Assembly (NCBI GenBank): GCA_963718745.1 | Contig: OY970370.1 | Span: 992,001 to 1,056,000 of the forward strand | Length of the DNA stretch: 64,000 nt | Source: Fermentibacter sp963718745 [NCBI: Candidatus Fermentibacterota bacterium] | Lineage (GTDB): Bacteria; Fermentibacterota; Fermentibacteria; Fermentibacterales | Direction of reading: 5' to 3' | The notes under the pieces: generated by a model | Databases searched by the model: none | Told to the model about the DNA's origin: nothing | Seen by the model: only the letters and a program-made list of their open reading frames with translations | Program-made: the position numbers and the translations under genes | Shown here: positions 1 to 8,088 of the stretch, piece after piece | How the letters are laid out: every line of letters starts with the position of its first letter | Numbering within the stretch: the stretch's first letter is position 1

Positions 1-681
1 TCACACCTTCCGGGTTGCCGTGGGGGCTGTCCCCCGCAGACGGATTGCATCTTCGACCGTTTCGAGAATCATGTCGTCCAGCCCGGGTCCGGGCAGGGCC
101 GCATCCAGCACACGGAAGCGCGGATGCTTCGCTGCCAGGGAGAGATACTCCCTGCGCACCCTCTCGTGGAACCCGAGATCCTCCATCTCGATCCTGTCGG
201 GGCCGCCCTTCCTCGAGCCCAGCCTCGCCATACCGGCTGCAGGATCCAGATCGAGGAGAAGGGTCAGATCAGGGTCCAGCCCACCCGTCGCGAAGCTGCA
301 TGCGGCTTCGACCAGGTCCCTGTCCAGACCGCGGCCGGCGGTCTGATAGGCGAGCGTGGCATCGTTGTATCGCTCGCAGATCACGACCCGTCCTCCGGCC
401 AGGGCGGGTCTGACGACCTGCTCGACGTTGGAGGCCCGGGAGGCCAGGTAGAGCATCAGCTCGGCCGCCGGAGGGACTTCGAGGGCGGGATCGAGCAGTA
501 TGTGCCTTATCTTCTCGGCGAGAGGGGGGCCTCCGGGTTCGCGGGTATGGACCACCTGCATGCCTCTTTCGCGCAGGCGGTCCGCGAGGATGAGCGACCT
601 CGTGGTCTTGCCGGCTCCCTCGACGCCCTCGAAGGTGATGAAGAAGCCCGCAGGCCCCCTCGGGTCTGGATCAGGTATCAC
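1..681 (-). CDS. tmk: thymidylate kinase
   Basis: Phosphorylates dTMP to dTDP with ATP in the cytoplasm, for dTTP synthesis. The P-loop GVEGAGKT is at residues 19-26, followed by the EPGG motif, an [11 protein letters not shown] stretch at the position of the family DR(Y/F/H) motif, and a short LID region rich in Arg/Gly. The 226-residue length is normal for the family. The start is placed at a GTG that overlaps the stop of the inositol phosphate synthase gene as GTGA, with GGAAGG a few bases upstream. A longer reading frame begins inside the upstream gene but adds only unconserved residues. Translation is probably coupled to that gene. Confidence 0.93.
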   Translation of the reverse strand: MIPDPDPRGPAGFFITFEGVEGAGKTTRSLILADRLRERGMQVVHTREPGGPPLAEKIRHILLDPALEVPPAAELMLYLASRASNVEQVVRPALAGGRVVICERYNDATLAYQTAGRGLDRDLVEAACSFATGGLDPDLTLLLDLDPAAGMARLGSRKGGPDRIEMEDLGFHERVRREYLSLAAKHPRFRVLDAALPGPGLDDMILETVEDAIRLRGTAPTATRKV

Positions 682-1775
682 GCGCCTTCCCGGTTGCCCC
701 CGTAGGTGCGGATGTACTCCTCGGTCATCTCCCGGCACTTGTCGTCATAGTACTGGATCGGAGGTGACTTGAAGAAGTAGGAGGAAGGCGCCTCGATGGC
801 TCCGCTGAGGCCGTTGTCGAGCGCCAGCTTGGCGCATCTGACTGCATCGATGATGACCCCTGCCGAATTGGGACTGTCCCAGACCTCGAGCTTGCACTCC
901 AGGTTCAGGGGCACGTCGCCGAATGTGGTGCCCTCCATGCGGATGTAGCACCACTTCCTGTCGTCCAGCCATTCGATGTAGTCGCTGGGGCCGATATGGA
1001 CGTTGCGCGGGGCGAGGCCGCCGGGGATCTGGGATGTGACGGCGTTCGTCTTGGAGATCTTCTTGGATTCGAGCCGCTCGCGCTCCAGCATGTTCAGGAA
1101 ATCGGTGTTCCCGCCGACATTGAGCTGATAGGTCCTGTCGAGCCTCACGCCACGGTCCTCGAAGAGCCTGGTGAGTATCCTGTGCAGGATGGTGGCCCCG
1201 ACCTGGCTCTTGATGTCGTCGCCCATGACTGGCAGGTTCTTGTCTCTGAATCTCTTCTGCCAGTAGGGCTCGCGGGCGATGAAAACCGGGATGGCGTTGA
1301 CGAATGCGCAGCCTGCCTCCAGGACCTGCTCGACGTACCACTTCGTGGCTTCCTCGCTGCCTACGGGCAGGTAGTTCACCACGACGTCGGTCTGGGTGTC
1401 CCTGAGGATCCTCACGATGTCGGCCGTCGGTCCGGGGGCCTTCTTGATCACGGGGGTGAGATACTTGCCGAGGCCGTCGTGCGTCATGCCCCGCTCTACC
1501 CTGATGCCCGACTCGGGCACGTCGCAGAACTTGAAGGTGCAGTTGGGATCGGCGGAGATGGCCTCGCTGAGGTCCTTGCCGACCTTGGTGACGTTTATGT
1601 CGAAGGCGGCGGAGAACTCGACGTCGCTGATGTGATATCCGCCGAGATTGACATGCATGAGGCCCGGAACCTTCTGATCATCCTTGACATTCTTGTAGAA
1701 CTCGACACCCTGGACAAGGCTGCTCGCGCAGTTGCCCACTCCGATGATCGCGACTCTGACCTTTTTCTCACCCAT
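678..1775 (-). CDS. ino1: inositol-3-phosphate synthase
   Basis: Isomerises glucose 6-phosphate to 1L-myo-inositol 1-phosphate using NAD as a redox catalyst. The N-terminal Rossmann motif [11 protein letters not shown] lies at residues 10-20. The family signatures [37 protein letters not shown] and [10 protein letters not shown] are all present. The length of 365 residues is that of the prokaryotic (actinobacterial/archaeal) form rather than the longer eukaryotic one. It starts at ATG with GGGAGG upstream. The next gene upstream (26 nt away) is a CDP-alcohol phosphatidyltransferase, so the inositol phosphate is probably used for a phospholipid headgroup. The stop overlaps the tmk start. Confidence 0.95.
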   Translation of the reverse strand: MGEKKVRVAIIGVGNCASSLVQGVEFYKNVKDDQKVPGLMHVNLGGYHISDVEFSAAFDINVTKVGKDLSEAISADPNCTFKFCDVPESGIRVERGMTHDGLGKYLTPVIKKAPGPTADIVRILRDTQTDVVVNYLPVGSEEATKWYVEQVLEAGCAFVNAIPVFIAREPYWQKRFRDKNLPVMGDDIKSQVGATILHRILTRLFEDRGVRLDRTYQLNVGGNTDFLNMLERERLESKKISKTNAVTSQIPGGLAPRNVHIGPSDYIEWLDDRKWCYIRMEGTTFGDVPLNLECKLEVWDSPNSAGVIIDAVRCAKLALDNGLSGAIEAPSSYFFKSPPIQYYDDKCREMTEEYIRTYGGNREGA

Positions 1776-1800
1776 CAGTAACCTCCCTGGGACGGGATTC

Positions 1801-2418
1801 TCAATCCCTGTCCCCCAGCGATGGCCTGTCCTCCGAGAAGACGTTCACCAGCCTCTGGACAGCGGTCAGCCATGTACCGACCGAGACGAGGGCCAGCATC
1901 CATACAAGAGGACGAGCATTCCCGGCTGCAGGTGTCGCCGCCAGGGCGACTATCATCAGCACCAGTCTCTCGGTTCTGGTGAACAGCCCGACCTTGCAGG
2001 GTATCCCCACACCCTCTGAACGTGCACGCGTATAGCTGACCATGAAGGAACCGGACAAGGCAACCGGCGCAAGGATCAGGATCACGGGATAATCCGCGTA
2101 CGCACGCCCGGCAAGCAGGGCGAAGTACAGCAGGAATTCACCGATCCGGTCGCAGCTCGAATCGAGAACGGCACCGGCGCGGCTGACCATGTTCCTTTTC
2201 CGCGCCACACCACCGTCTACGGCATCCAGGATGCTGCCCGCGATCAGTATCGCGGCCGACACGACGTACTGGCCCTTCCAAGCGAAGAAGGCTGCAAGCG
2301 CGGTGACCGCAAGTCCCGCCAGAGTTATGGCGGACGGACTGACCCCGGCCCGGGCCAGCAGACTTATGAGCGGATCAAGCAGACGCCTGCCTGCAAGCCT
2401 TATCCGTTCCTGGGTCAA
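1801..2418 (-). CDS. CDP-alcohol phosphatidyltransferase, likely phosphatidylinositol-phosphate synthase
   Basis: Integral membrane enzyme that transfers an alcohol phosphate onto a CDP-diacylglycerol-type lipid. The complete family signature DxxDGxxARx8GxxxDxxxD is visible at about residues 65-90 (DAVDGGVAR, then G, then DSSCD), with several hydrophobic segments around it. The headgroup cannot be read from the motif. The adjacent Ino1 gene makes inositol phosphate the most likely acceptor, as in actinobacterial PgsA1/PIPS and archaeal AIP synthase. A di-myo-inositol-phosphate synthase role is an alternative. The start is TTG, chosen because GGAGG sits 6 nt upstream. 205 residues. Confidence 0.85.
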   Translation of the reverse strand: MTQERIRLAGRRLLDPLISLLARAGVSPSAITLAGLAVTALAAFFAWKGQYVVSAAILIAGSILDAVDGGVARKRNMVSRAGAVLDSSCDRIGEFLLYFALLAGRAYADYPVILILAPVALSGSFMVSYTRARSEGVGIPCKVGLFTRTERLVLMIVALAATPAAGNARPLVWMLALVSVGTWLTAVQRLVNVFSEDRPSLGDRD

Positions 2419-2478
2419 GTATCCTCCAGATGCTGCAATGCAACGGATTTGGGAACATAGACGACCCCGGACGGACCG

Positions 2479-3192
2479 TCAATCAGAAGCTTTGCGGGGC
2501 TTCTCCGCTCCGCCCACCACGAGAGTGATCTCGCCCTTCAGGACCCTGGAGGTGGAGGCCGCCAGGATCTCCGAGACAGTGCCTCTGATGTACTCCTCGT
2601 GGAGCTTCGTCATCTCCCTCGCGAGGCAGGCCGGACGGTCGCCGAACACGTCGAGCAGGTCGGCGAGCACCTTGGAGACGTGATGCGGGCCGACGAAGAA
2701 GATAATCGTATGAGGCAGGCCGGAGATCTCCTTCAGCCGGTTGACCCGCTGACCCGGTTTCCGCGGGAGGAATCCCTCGAAGAAGAACCTGTCGGGTGGG
2801 AGTCCGGAGGCGACCAGGGCTGTGAGAGCGGCCGAAGGCCCCGGTATGACCTCGACCCTGGCACCGCACTCGACAGCAAGCCGCACCGCGCGGAAACAGG
2901 GATCGGAGACGCCGGGCATGCCTGCATCCGTAACGAGCGCAACCCTGTCACCGGCCGCCAGCCTCTCCTTCAGGAGGGGCAGCCTGCCCTCTGCGTTGAA
3001 GTCGTTGTAGCTCAGCATGCGGCCTCTGCCCGGAGCGAGCTTCGAGGACCGCCGGGTATCCTCGGCCAGGACGAGGTCGGCTTCAGCGAGAACCGTGGAA
3101 GCTCTCGGAGAAAGGTCCGACATGTTCCCAATCGGGGTCGAGACGAGCAGGAGGACGCCCCTGACGGAGGCTTCGGGGCGGTCAGCGCCCAC
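2479..3192 (-). CDS. rsmI: 16S rRNA (cytidine(1402)-2'-O)-methyltransferase
   Basis: SAM-dependent methyltransferase of the SUMT/tetrapyrrole-methylase fold that 2'-O-methylates C1402 of 16S rRNA in the decoding centre. Diagnostic motifs in order are LVSTPIGNMSDL near the N-terminus, AEDTRRSSKL, SYNDFNAEGR, VTDAGMPGVSDPC, IPGPSAALTALVASGLP, FFEGFLPRK and REMTKLHEEYIRG. All agree with RsmI. The start is placed at a GTG 15 codons before VSTPIGN, which overlaps the end of the upstream DUF3006 gene by 11 nt. A longer frame exists but runs antisense-free through that gene and adds unconserved sequence. Length is about 237 residues, slightly short for the family. Confidence 0.93.
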   Translation of the reverse strand: MGADRPEASVRGVLLLVSTPIGNMSDLSPRASTVLAEADLVLAEDTRRSSKLAPGRGRMLSYNDFNAEGRLPLLKERLAAGDRVALVTDAGMPGVSDPCFRAVRLAVECGARVEVIPGPSAALTALVASGLPPDRFFFEGFLPRKPGQRVNRLKEISGLPHTIIFFVGPHHVSKVLADLLDVFGDRPACLAREMTKLHEEYIRGTVSEILAASTSRVLKGEITLVVGGAEKPRKASD

Positions 3193-3403
3193 CGCGGTCG
3201 AGCAGCCTTTCCTGGATTTCCCTGATGCGGCTGCGCCTCGACTCGGTCTCCGCGGCATCGGATTCGAACCGGACGAGCAGGACGGTACCTTCGGGGCAGT
3301 CCCCCGGCAGCTCGATCGCCGGCACCAGGAGGCGCCTCCCGTCATCTGCAAGGAGCACGGCGATGCCCTCCTCGATCCTGTCCAGCGTCATGTGGAAGGG
3401 CAT
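3182..3403 (-). CDS. DUF3006-family small protein
   Basis: A 73-residue protein. Its opening (MTLDRIEEGIAVLLADDG, then a short beta-rich segment with LVPAIELPGDCPEGTVLLV) matches the pattern of DUF3006 proteins, which start with a VDRIE(G/E)-type motif and form a small beta-barrel. The C-terminal third is a charged helix rich in Arg/Glu (SRRSRIREIQERL). Function is unknown. The ATG overlaps the stop of the upstream Na/Pi cotransporter as TGATG, and its end overlaps rsmI by 11 nt, so the three are probably translated from one message. Confidence 0.75.
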   Translation of the reverse strand: MPFHMTLDRIEEGIAVLLADDGRRLLVPAIELPGDCPEGTVLLVRFESDAAETESRRSRIREIQERLLDRGGR

Positions 3404-5124
3404 CAGACATCCTCCTCGGAGTGCCAGATGCCTCCGCCGAGGATGGACTGTGCGATGTTGGTCAGATGGTCCCCCATCCTCTCGCAGTAGTTCACGAAAT
3501 CGTGTACGGCGAGGCCCGCCAGGCCGTCACGGTTGACTCCGCAGAGGGAGTTCGTGTAGATGGCCCTGCACTGCTCGTCGATCAGGTTGAGCTTCTCCTC
3601 GAGGGCGAGGACGCTGCCCGATGCCCTGACGTCCTTCTTGTCGAGGGCTTCGACGATCTCGTCCAGCATCCTGCTCACAGTCTCAGAGGCCTTCCTCGCC
3701 GAATCACGGAGAACCGGGTCCACTCCCTGGAGCCTTCCCCCGATCCTCTCCCTTGCTTCGACCACGTTCACGGCGTTGTCGGATATCCTCTCGAGGTCGT
3801 TGATGCTGTGCAGCAGGACCGGGAGGCGGAGGGACAGCTCGTCGGAGAGGTCCCGGCTGAAGAGCTTCGTGGCATAGATGGTTATCGCGCTCTGCATCTC
3901 GTCCACCCGGTTCTCCATGGTCAGGATCTCTTCGGACCTGGGTCTGCCCTCGAAGAAGCACTCGAAGGCCTTGTTGACGGTGCTCCGGGTGTAGTCGGCC
4001 ATGCGGACGACCGTCCTGTCGATCTCGTCCACGGCGAGGACGGGCGTGTCCAGCAGCTTGTCGCTGAGTTTGACCTCGGCTGCGTCAGCAGCAGTGAGGT
4101 CCTCTCCGGGGACGAGGAACCGGCTCAGCCGTGTTAGCAGCGGGACAAGCGGCAGGAAGACGATGGCATTGAAGATGTTGAAGAGTGAGTGGGCATTCGC
4201 GACCTGCCGGAGCGGATCGGTGCTCGAACCTTCGACGATGCGCATGTAGAAGCTGCCGGCACGGGCCAGGATCATCCCGAAATACAGGGCGCCTATGAGA
4301 TTGAACAGGGTGTGGGCCATCGCGGCACGGCGGGCCGACTTGTTTGTTCCGATCGCGGCGAGCTGGGCTGTGATGGTCGTGCCGATGTTGTCGCCCAGCA
4401 CCAGGTACACGGCGCCTTCCAGCGTGATCAGGCCAGCGCCGGCAAGCGTCATGGTGAGGCCGACCGTGGCGCTCGAACTCTGGATGATGCAGGTCACGAG
4501 AGTGCCCGCGAGGATTCCGAGGAACGGCGACTGGCTGAAGAGCGTGAAGAAGTTCCTGACGGGCAGGCTCGCCTCCAGGGGCTCGAGGGAGCCCTTCATG
4601 ATATTCATGCCGAGCAGCAGGATGCCCAGGCCCATGGTCACGCGGCCCCAGAAACGGGTGGTGCTGCTGCGCCCGGCGAAGCTCATGATCAGACCGAGAG
4701 CGATCCCGGGATATGCGTATGCGTTGATCTTGAAGGCTATCAGCTGGCCGGTCATCGTGGTCCCGATGTTGGCTCCGAGTATCACGCCGACGGCCTGCTG
4801 GAGCGTCATCAGCCCCGTGTTGACGAAACTCACGAGGATGACGGTGGTGGCGCTGGAACTCTGGATGATGCCGGTGACGAGGGCTCCGGCGAGGAGACCC
4901 ATGACCCGGTTGCTTGTGAGCTTGCTCAGGATGCTTCTCATCTTGTTGCCCGCGACCCTCATGAGGCCTTCGGACATCATCTTCATCCCGAGGAGGAACA
5001 GGGCGAGGCCGCCGACCATCTGGAAGATGATGACCTTCAGATCGATGGACAGCTCCTCGAACCTGACGGAGCAGATGCTGCCGTCGGCGCATACGACCTC
5101 GGCGCTGGCGACGACGTCTCCCAT
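3403..5124 (-). CDS. Na/Pi cotransporter family protein with PhoU-like C-terminal domain
   Basis: Inner-membrane transporter of the Na+/phosphate symporter (NptA/PNaS) family. The two inverted repeats each carry the family's QSSSAT motif (GIIQSSSATTVIL and CIIQSSSATVGLT). They are followed by GANIGTT and GDNIGTT segments, about eight hydrophobic spans, and a C-terminal PhoU-like helical region of roughly 200 residues. The start shown is an internal ATG; a GTG at 5142 is also possible. The first 25 residues before the membrane region (GDVVASAEVVCADGSICSVRFEEL) look like the last strands of an Ig-like domain. The rest of that domain lies upstream in another frame, so this is probably the 3' part of a longer fusion gene. 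Confidence 0.85.
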   Translation of the reverse strand: MGDVVASAEVVCADGSICSVRFEELSIDLKVIIFQMVGGLALFLLGMKMMSEGLMRVAGNKMRSILSKLTSNRVMGLLAGALVTGIIQSSSATTVILVSFVNTGLMTLQQAVGVILGANIGTTMTGQLIAFKINAYAYPGIALGLIMSFAGRSSTTRFWGRVTMGLGILLLGMNIMKGSLEPLEASLPVRNFFTLFSQSPFLGILAGTLVTCIIQSSSATVGLTMTLAGAGLITLEGAVYLVLGDNIGTTITAQLAAIGTNKSARRAAMAHTLFNLIGALYFGMILARAGSFYMRIVEGSSTDPLRQVANAHSLFNIFNAIVFLPLVPLLTRLSRFLVPGEDLTAADAAEVKLSDKLLDTPVLAVDEIDRTVVRMADYTRSTVNKAFECFFEGRPRSEEILTMENRVDEMQSAITIYATKLFSRDLSDELSLRLPVLLHSINDLERISDNAVNVVEARERIGGRLQGVDPVLRDSARKASETVSRMLDEIVEALDKKDVRASGSVLALEEKLNLIDEQCRAIYTNSLCGVNRDGLAGLAVHDFVNYCERMGDHLTNIAQSILGGGIWHSEEDV

Positions 5125-5471
5125 GCCTCGTCCGGCAGGCACAGCCCGGCGGAGGCGGAGCCCGACGAGTCCGTCAGGACCAGCAGGCGCAGGATCTCGC
5201 CGCTCGAGGTATCCGAGAGCAGAGGCGTGCTCGGCTGTCCCTCGATCGGGACCAGGCTGCCGTCACCCGGGTTGATCGAGAAGACCACATGCGCACCGGA
5301 GACAGGCGCACCCGTGGCTGAGTCGGTCACTACGACGCGGATCGGATCATCCAGCAGCCCTCCTGATGATCCGGTCTGCATGCCGCCCGTGCATTCCACG
5401 AGCAGACCGGATTCCTGGAGGTTGCCGCCGGCGCCGGTGAGGGCGAGGAGGAGCAACAGACAGTTAATCAT
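5037..5471 (-). pseudogene. signal peptide plus Ig-like (Big-1 type) domain, out of frame with the Na/Pi transporter
   Basis: Begins with a hydrophobic signal sequence (MINCLLLLLALTGAGG). It continues as a bacterial Ig-like fold with the Big-1 pattern: DPIRVVVTDSATGAPVSGA, VVFSINPGDGSL, then LTDSSGSASAGLCLPDEA. The expected final strands are not in this frame, which degenerates into Ser/Pro/Arg-rich sequence after about 5125. They are found at the start of the transporter frame (GDVVASAEV..). A single missing base around 5121-5126 would join the two. This is either an assembly indel, a real frameshift mutation, or two overlapping genes. A perfect TATAAT lies 11 nt before the ATG. Confidence 0.6.
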
Positions 5472-5482
5472 TTTGAGTTTGG

Positions 5483-5488
5483 ATTATA
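5483..5488 (-). promoter_or_regulatory. candidate -10 element for the Ig/Na-Pi transporter operon
   Basis: A perfect TATAAT on the minus strand ends 11 nt before the ATG at 5471. There is no obvious -35 hexamer at 17 +/- 1 nt and no Shine-Dalgarno sequence between it and the start. The resulting transcript would have a leader of only about 5 nt. Confidence 0.4.
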
Positions 5489-5519
5489 GGTTTCCCGGCA
5501 CTCTCCCGCCACCTCCGGC

Positions 5520-5548
5520 TTGCGCGCGAGGCTCCGGGAAGATAGTTT
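5520..5548 (+). promoter_or_regulatory. candidate leaderless promoter of the UbiA-ispE operon
   Basis: TTGCGC, 17-nt spacer, TAGTTT. The -10 hexamer ends 6 nt before the ATG at 5555, so transcription would start at about the A of the start codon. No Shine-Dalgarno sequence precedes the ATG. Two other genes in this window show the same geometry. Confidence 0.45.
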
Positions 5549-5554
5549 CCACGC

Positions 5555-6472
5555 ATGTCTGCGAAGTTTGTGAAGAAGGCGCTTGCACTGCTCGAGAGCC
5601 TCAGGCCCAAGGCCTGGCTCAAGAACCTGTTCCTGTTCGCCGGCATCATCTTCGCGAGACTCTGGAGCTTCCCTGCCATCGCAGGGACCGCGCTGGGCGT
5701 CCTGGGCTTCTCCCTGCTCGCGGGTTCTGTCTACCTTTTCAACGACGTCGCCGACAGGAACAGGGACAGGCTCCACCCGGAGAAGAAACTTCGGCCGGTG
5801 GCCTCCGGCAGGCTCTCCCCCCGCGAGGCCGTCTCGGCGGCGGCGGTCATCGCCCTCATGGTGCTCGCGTCCTCGTGGTTCCTGTCCCCGCGCTTCTTCG
5901 CCGTCTGTCTTGCATATGTCCTGCTCCAGTTCCTCTACTCCTCCCGGCTCAAGCACGTGCCGATACTCGACTGCCTCGCGATAGCGATGGGTTTCGTCCT
6001 GAGGGCGCTGGCCGGGGTCGAGCTCGCCGCGGATGCCGGATATGCCATCACGATCTCCCCCTGGCTCCTGCTCTGCACGTTCTTCGTGGCGGTGTTCCTG
6101 GCCTTCTCGAAGCGCAGGGCCGAGGTGACCTCCCTGGGCGAGGACGCGCAGGGTCACAGGGCGATACTCCGGGATTACAGCCCGCAGCTCCTGGACGAGA
6201 TGATCGGGATCTCCACCGCGTCCAGCCTGATGTGCTACGCGATCTACACGGTAAGCGAGAGGACGGTCGAGCAGGTCTCCCCCAACCTCTGGGTAACGGT
6301 CCCGTTCGTCGCCTTCGGGATCTTCCGCTACCTGTTCCTCGTACACCGCAGGGGGCTGGGTGGAAGCCCCGAGAAGACGCTCCTGTCCGATCCCTCCCTC
6401 CTGATCAACATCATCCTCTGGCTGGGCACCGTCCTGGCGGTTCTCCGGTTCTTCCCGGCCAAGGCGCCGTGA
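5555..6472 (+). CDS. UbiA-family prenyltransferase, decaprenyl-phosphate phosphoribosyltransferase-like
   Basis: Polytopic membrane enzyme of the UbiA superfamily. The opening (LRPKAWLKNLFLFAGIIF) and the first Asp-rich motif (NDVADRNRD, residues 63-71, followed by HPEKKLRPVASG) match the 5-phospho-alpha-D-ribose-1-diphosphate:decaprenyl-phosphate transferase (Rv3806c/UbiA) subgroup better than the quinone enzymes. The second motif region is SKRRAEV..LGEDAQGHRAILRDYS. About nine hydrophobic spans are visible in 305 residues. In actinobacteria this enzyme makes the precursor of D-arabinofuranose polymers; here the product is probably a lipid-linked ribose or arabinose donor for a surface glycan, which is inference. 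It overlaps ispE as GTGA. Confidence 0.8.
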   Translation: MSAKFVKKALALLESLRPKAWLKNLFLFAGIIFARLWSFPAIAGTALGVLGFSLLAGSVYLFNDVADRNRDRLHPEKKLRPVASGRLSPREAVSAAAVIALMVLASSWFLSPRFFAVCLAYVLLQFLYSSRLKHVPILDCLAIAMGFVLRALAGVELAADAGYAITISPWLLLCTFFVAVFLAFSKRRAEVTSLGEDAQGHRAILRDYSPQLLDEMIGISTASSLMCYAIYTVSERTVEQVSPNLWVTVPFVAFGIFRYLFLVHRRGLGGSPEKTLLSDPSLLINIILWLGTVLAVLRFFPAKAP

Positions 6473-7350
6473 CCGGGAGCATCTCCGGGCTGGCGGAGGC
6501 CAAGATCAACCTGGGCCTCCGGATAATCGGGCGACGACCGGATGGTTACCACGACATAAGGAGCATCTTCCACTCGATCTCTCTCGCGGACAGTATCGAA
6601 ATCGAGCTGCGGGAGGGCGGGGGGATCTCGATCGAGGTCGAGGGCGGGGGCGGACTTGTCCCTGCCGACTCCACCAATCTCGCCTGGAAGGCTGCTGCCG
6701 CATTCCTGGACAGGACCGGAGCCCGGACAGGCGTCTCGATCAGGATCCACAAGAGGATACCGGCCGGAGGGGGGCTCGGAGGCGGGAGCAGCGATGCGGC
6801 CTGCACTCTCAGGCTCCTCCGCGACATCACTGGTCTGGATCCGGGGCTGGAATCCCTCGCCCGGGAGCTGGGGAGCGACGTGCCCTTCTTCCTGCGTGGC
6901 GGGGCCGCCCTGGTCGAGGGCAGGGGCGAGAGGATCACCCCCATCCCGGCAGGAGACTTCCGGGTGCTGATCCTGGACCCCGGCATACCGTCTTCGACGG
7001 CCCGCGCCTATGCAGACTGGGATATGAGACACCCCGGCTTGACGATACGACATTCCATGTATGATCTTTCGCCTCCGGAACTTGCTTGGCATGAGGGTAA
7101 ACCTTTCCCTGTAAGCCTCTGCAACGACTTCCTGCCGCTCCTGGTGGAGCGCTTTCCGGTAATGGCCGAGACGGCTGACAGACTGGACGCCTGCGCGTCG
7201 GTCTGGGGGCTGTCGGGGTCGGGTTCGTGCTTCTATGCCCTCTTCAAGGAGGCATGGGAGGTCGAATCCCTGGAAGCGAGCGTCCCGAGGCGCTTCTCCC
7301 CGGTTGTGTGCAGGGCGACAGGTTCCGCTGGGGTGTCGTCCAATTGGTAG
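6469..7350 (+). CDS. ispE: 4-(cytidine 5'-diphospho)-2-C-methyl-D-erythritol kinase
   Basis: GHMP kinase of the MEP isoprenoid pathway; phosphorylates the 2-hydroxyl of CDP-ME. Visible motifs are AKINLGL at residues 11-17, the kinase glycine loop PAGGGLGGGSSDA at 98-110, SDVPFFLRGGAALVEGRGE, and the C-terminal LSGSGSCFYALF. The start is the GTG overlapping the stop of the UbiA-type gene. The reading frame is open far upstream, but that part is antisense to the Na/Pi transporter and is rejected. The last seven codons, including the TAG stop, lie inside the tRNA-Gln gene, so the 3' end of the message overlaps a structured RNA. 293 residues. Confidence 0.93.
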   Translation: MTGSISGLAEAKINLGLRIIGRRPDGYHDIRSIFHSISLADSIEIELREGGGISIEVEGGGGLVPADSTNLAWKAAAAFLDRTGARTGVSIRIHKRIPAGGGLGGGSSDAACTLRLLRDITGLDPGLESLARELGSDVPFFLRGGAALVEGRGERITPIPAGDFRVLILDPGIPSSTARAYADWDMRHPGLTIRHSMYDLSPPELAWHEGKPFPVSLCNDFLPLLVERFPVMAETADRLDACASVWGLSGSGSCFYALFKEAWEVESLEASVPRRFSPVVCRATGSAGVSSNW

Positions 7351-7404
7351 GACGCAGGAATTTGGATCCTGTAGTTGGAGGTTCGAGTCCTCCCGCCCCA
7401 GCCA
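7329..7404 (+). tRNA. tRNA-Gln (anticodon TTG)
   Basis: A complete 76-nt cloverleaf with encoded CCA. The acceptor is TGGGGTG pairing with CGCCCCA. The D-arm is GTCC/GGAC. The anticodon stem CAGGA/TCCTG encloses loop ATTTGGA, which places TTG at positions 34-36 (reads CAA, Gln). The variable loop is 5 nt, and the T-arm GGAGG/CCTCC has the loop TTCGAGT. Its first 22 nt overlap the 3' end of ispE on the same strand. Confidence 0.96.
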
Positions 7405-7435
7405 CCGCAATCCCTGAGAGGAAGGGGTAATAGTA

Positions 7436-8074
7436 ATGCCTGGAACGATCGATCTCAAAGTCAGGAACAGGGCGTCGTCCGGTTCGGCCGAAGCCAGGAG
7501 GATGAGAAGAGCGGGAGAGCTCCCGGCCGTGCTCTACGGCGGCGGGAAGGAGACCGTGCTCGTCCTCGAGACCTTCGAGTTCATGAAGAAGATCGGCTAT
7601 GCCTCGGCGGCAGGCATGGTCACGCTCGTCGACCCTGATGGCGCGAAGACCACCGCGATCATCAAGGAAGTGCAGTGGAACCGGCTTACGGACAAGCCTC
7701 TGCATGTCGACTTCTACAGGGTTTCCATGGATCAGATCGTCGAAGTGAAGGTTCCCCTGCACTTCGAGGGTACGCCCAAGGGGCTCCTTTTCGGCGGCGT
7801 ATTCGACCAGCTGATGCACGAGGTCACGGTCAAGGTCAAGGCTTCCTCGATCCCGTCGAAGATCAGCGTCGACGTCTCCGACCTGGGCATCGGCGATGCT
7901 CTCCATGTGAGAGACCTCGTGCTCCCGGAGGGCGTGAAGCCCGACACCTCCGCCGATCTGCCGATAGCCCACGTGGTTCCGCCTACGGTCGAGAAGACCA
8001 AGCCCGCCGAGGCGGTCGCTGACGAGACCGCGGCTGCACCGGCCGTCGAGGAAGACAAGAAGAAGAAGGATTGA
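7436..8074 (+). CDS. rplY: 50S ribosomal protein L25 (Ctc form)
   Basis: 5S-rRNA-binding protein of the large subunit, of the two-domain general-stress/Ctc type (212 residues against about 95 for the short E. coli form). The N-terminal L25 domain shows ARRMRRAGELPAVLYGGG and the VQWNRLTDKPLHVDFYRV strand. The C-terminal TL5-like beta domain carries VKVPLHFEGTPKG and SDLGIGDALHVRDL. The protein ends in an acidic/Lys tail (VEEDKKKKD). The ATG is preceded by GGAAGGGG. It is followed by pth, the common rplY-pth pairing in bacteria. Confidence 0.95.
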   Translation: MPGTIDLKVRNRASSGSAEARRMRRAGELPAVLYGGGKETVLVLETFEFMKKIGYASAAGMVTLVDPDGAKTTAIIKEVQWNRLTDKPLHVDFYRVSMDQIVEVKVPLHFEGTPKGLLFGGVFDQLMHEVTVKVKASSIPSKISVDVSDLGIGDALHVRDLVLPEGVKPDTSADLPIAHVVPPTVEKTKPAEAVADETAAAPAVEEDKKKKD

Positions 8075-8088
8075 CGGAGGAAACCGGA

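Noticed and set aside
5100-5142. Programmed -1 frameshift joining the Ig domain to the transporter
   Set aside because: No X-XXY-YYZ slippery heptamer or obvious downstream stimulatory stem at the junction; an indel or separate genes are simpler.
4189-6468. Very long open plus-strand frame running into ispE from far upstream
   Set aside because: It is antisense to the Na/Pi transporter, then crosses the UbiA-type gene out of frame; its translation is Gly/Ala/Arg-rich with no domain until the true IspE start. High GC makes such long shadow frames common here.
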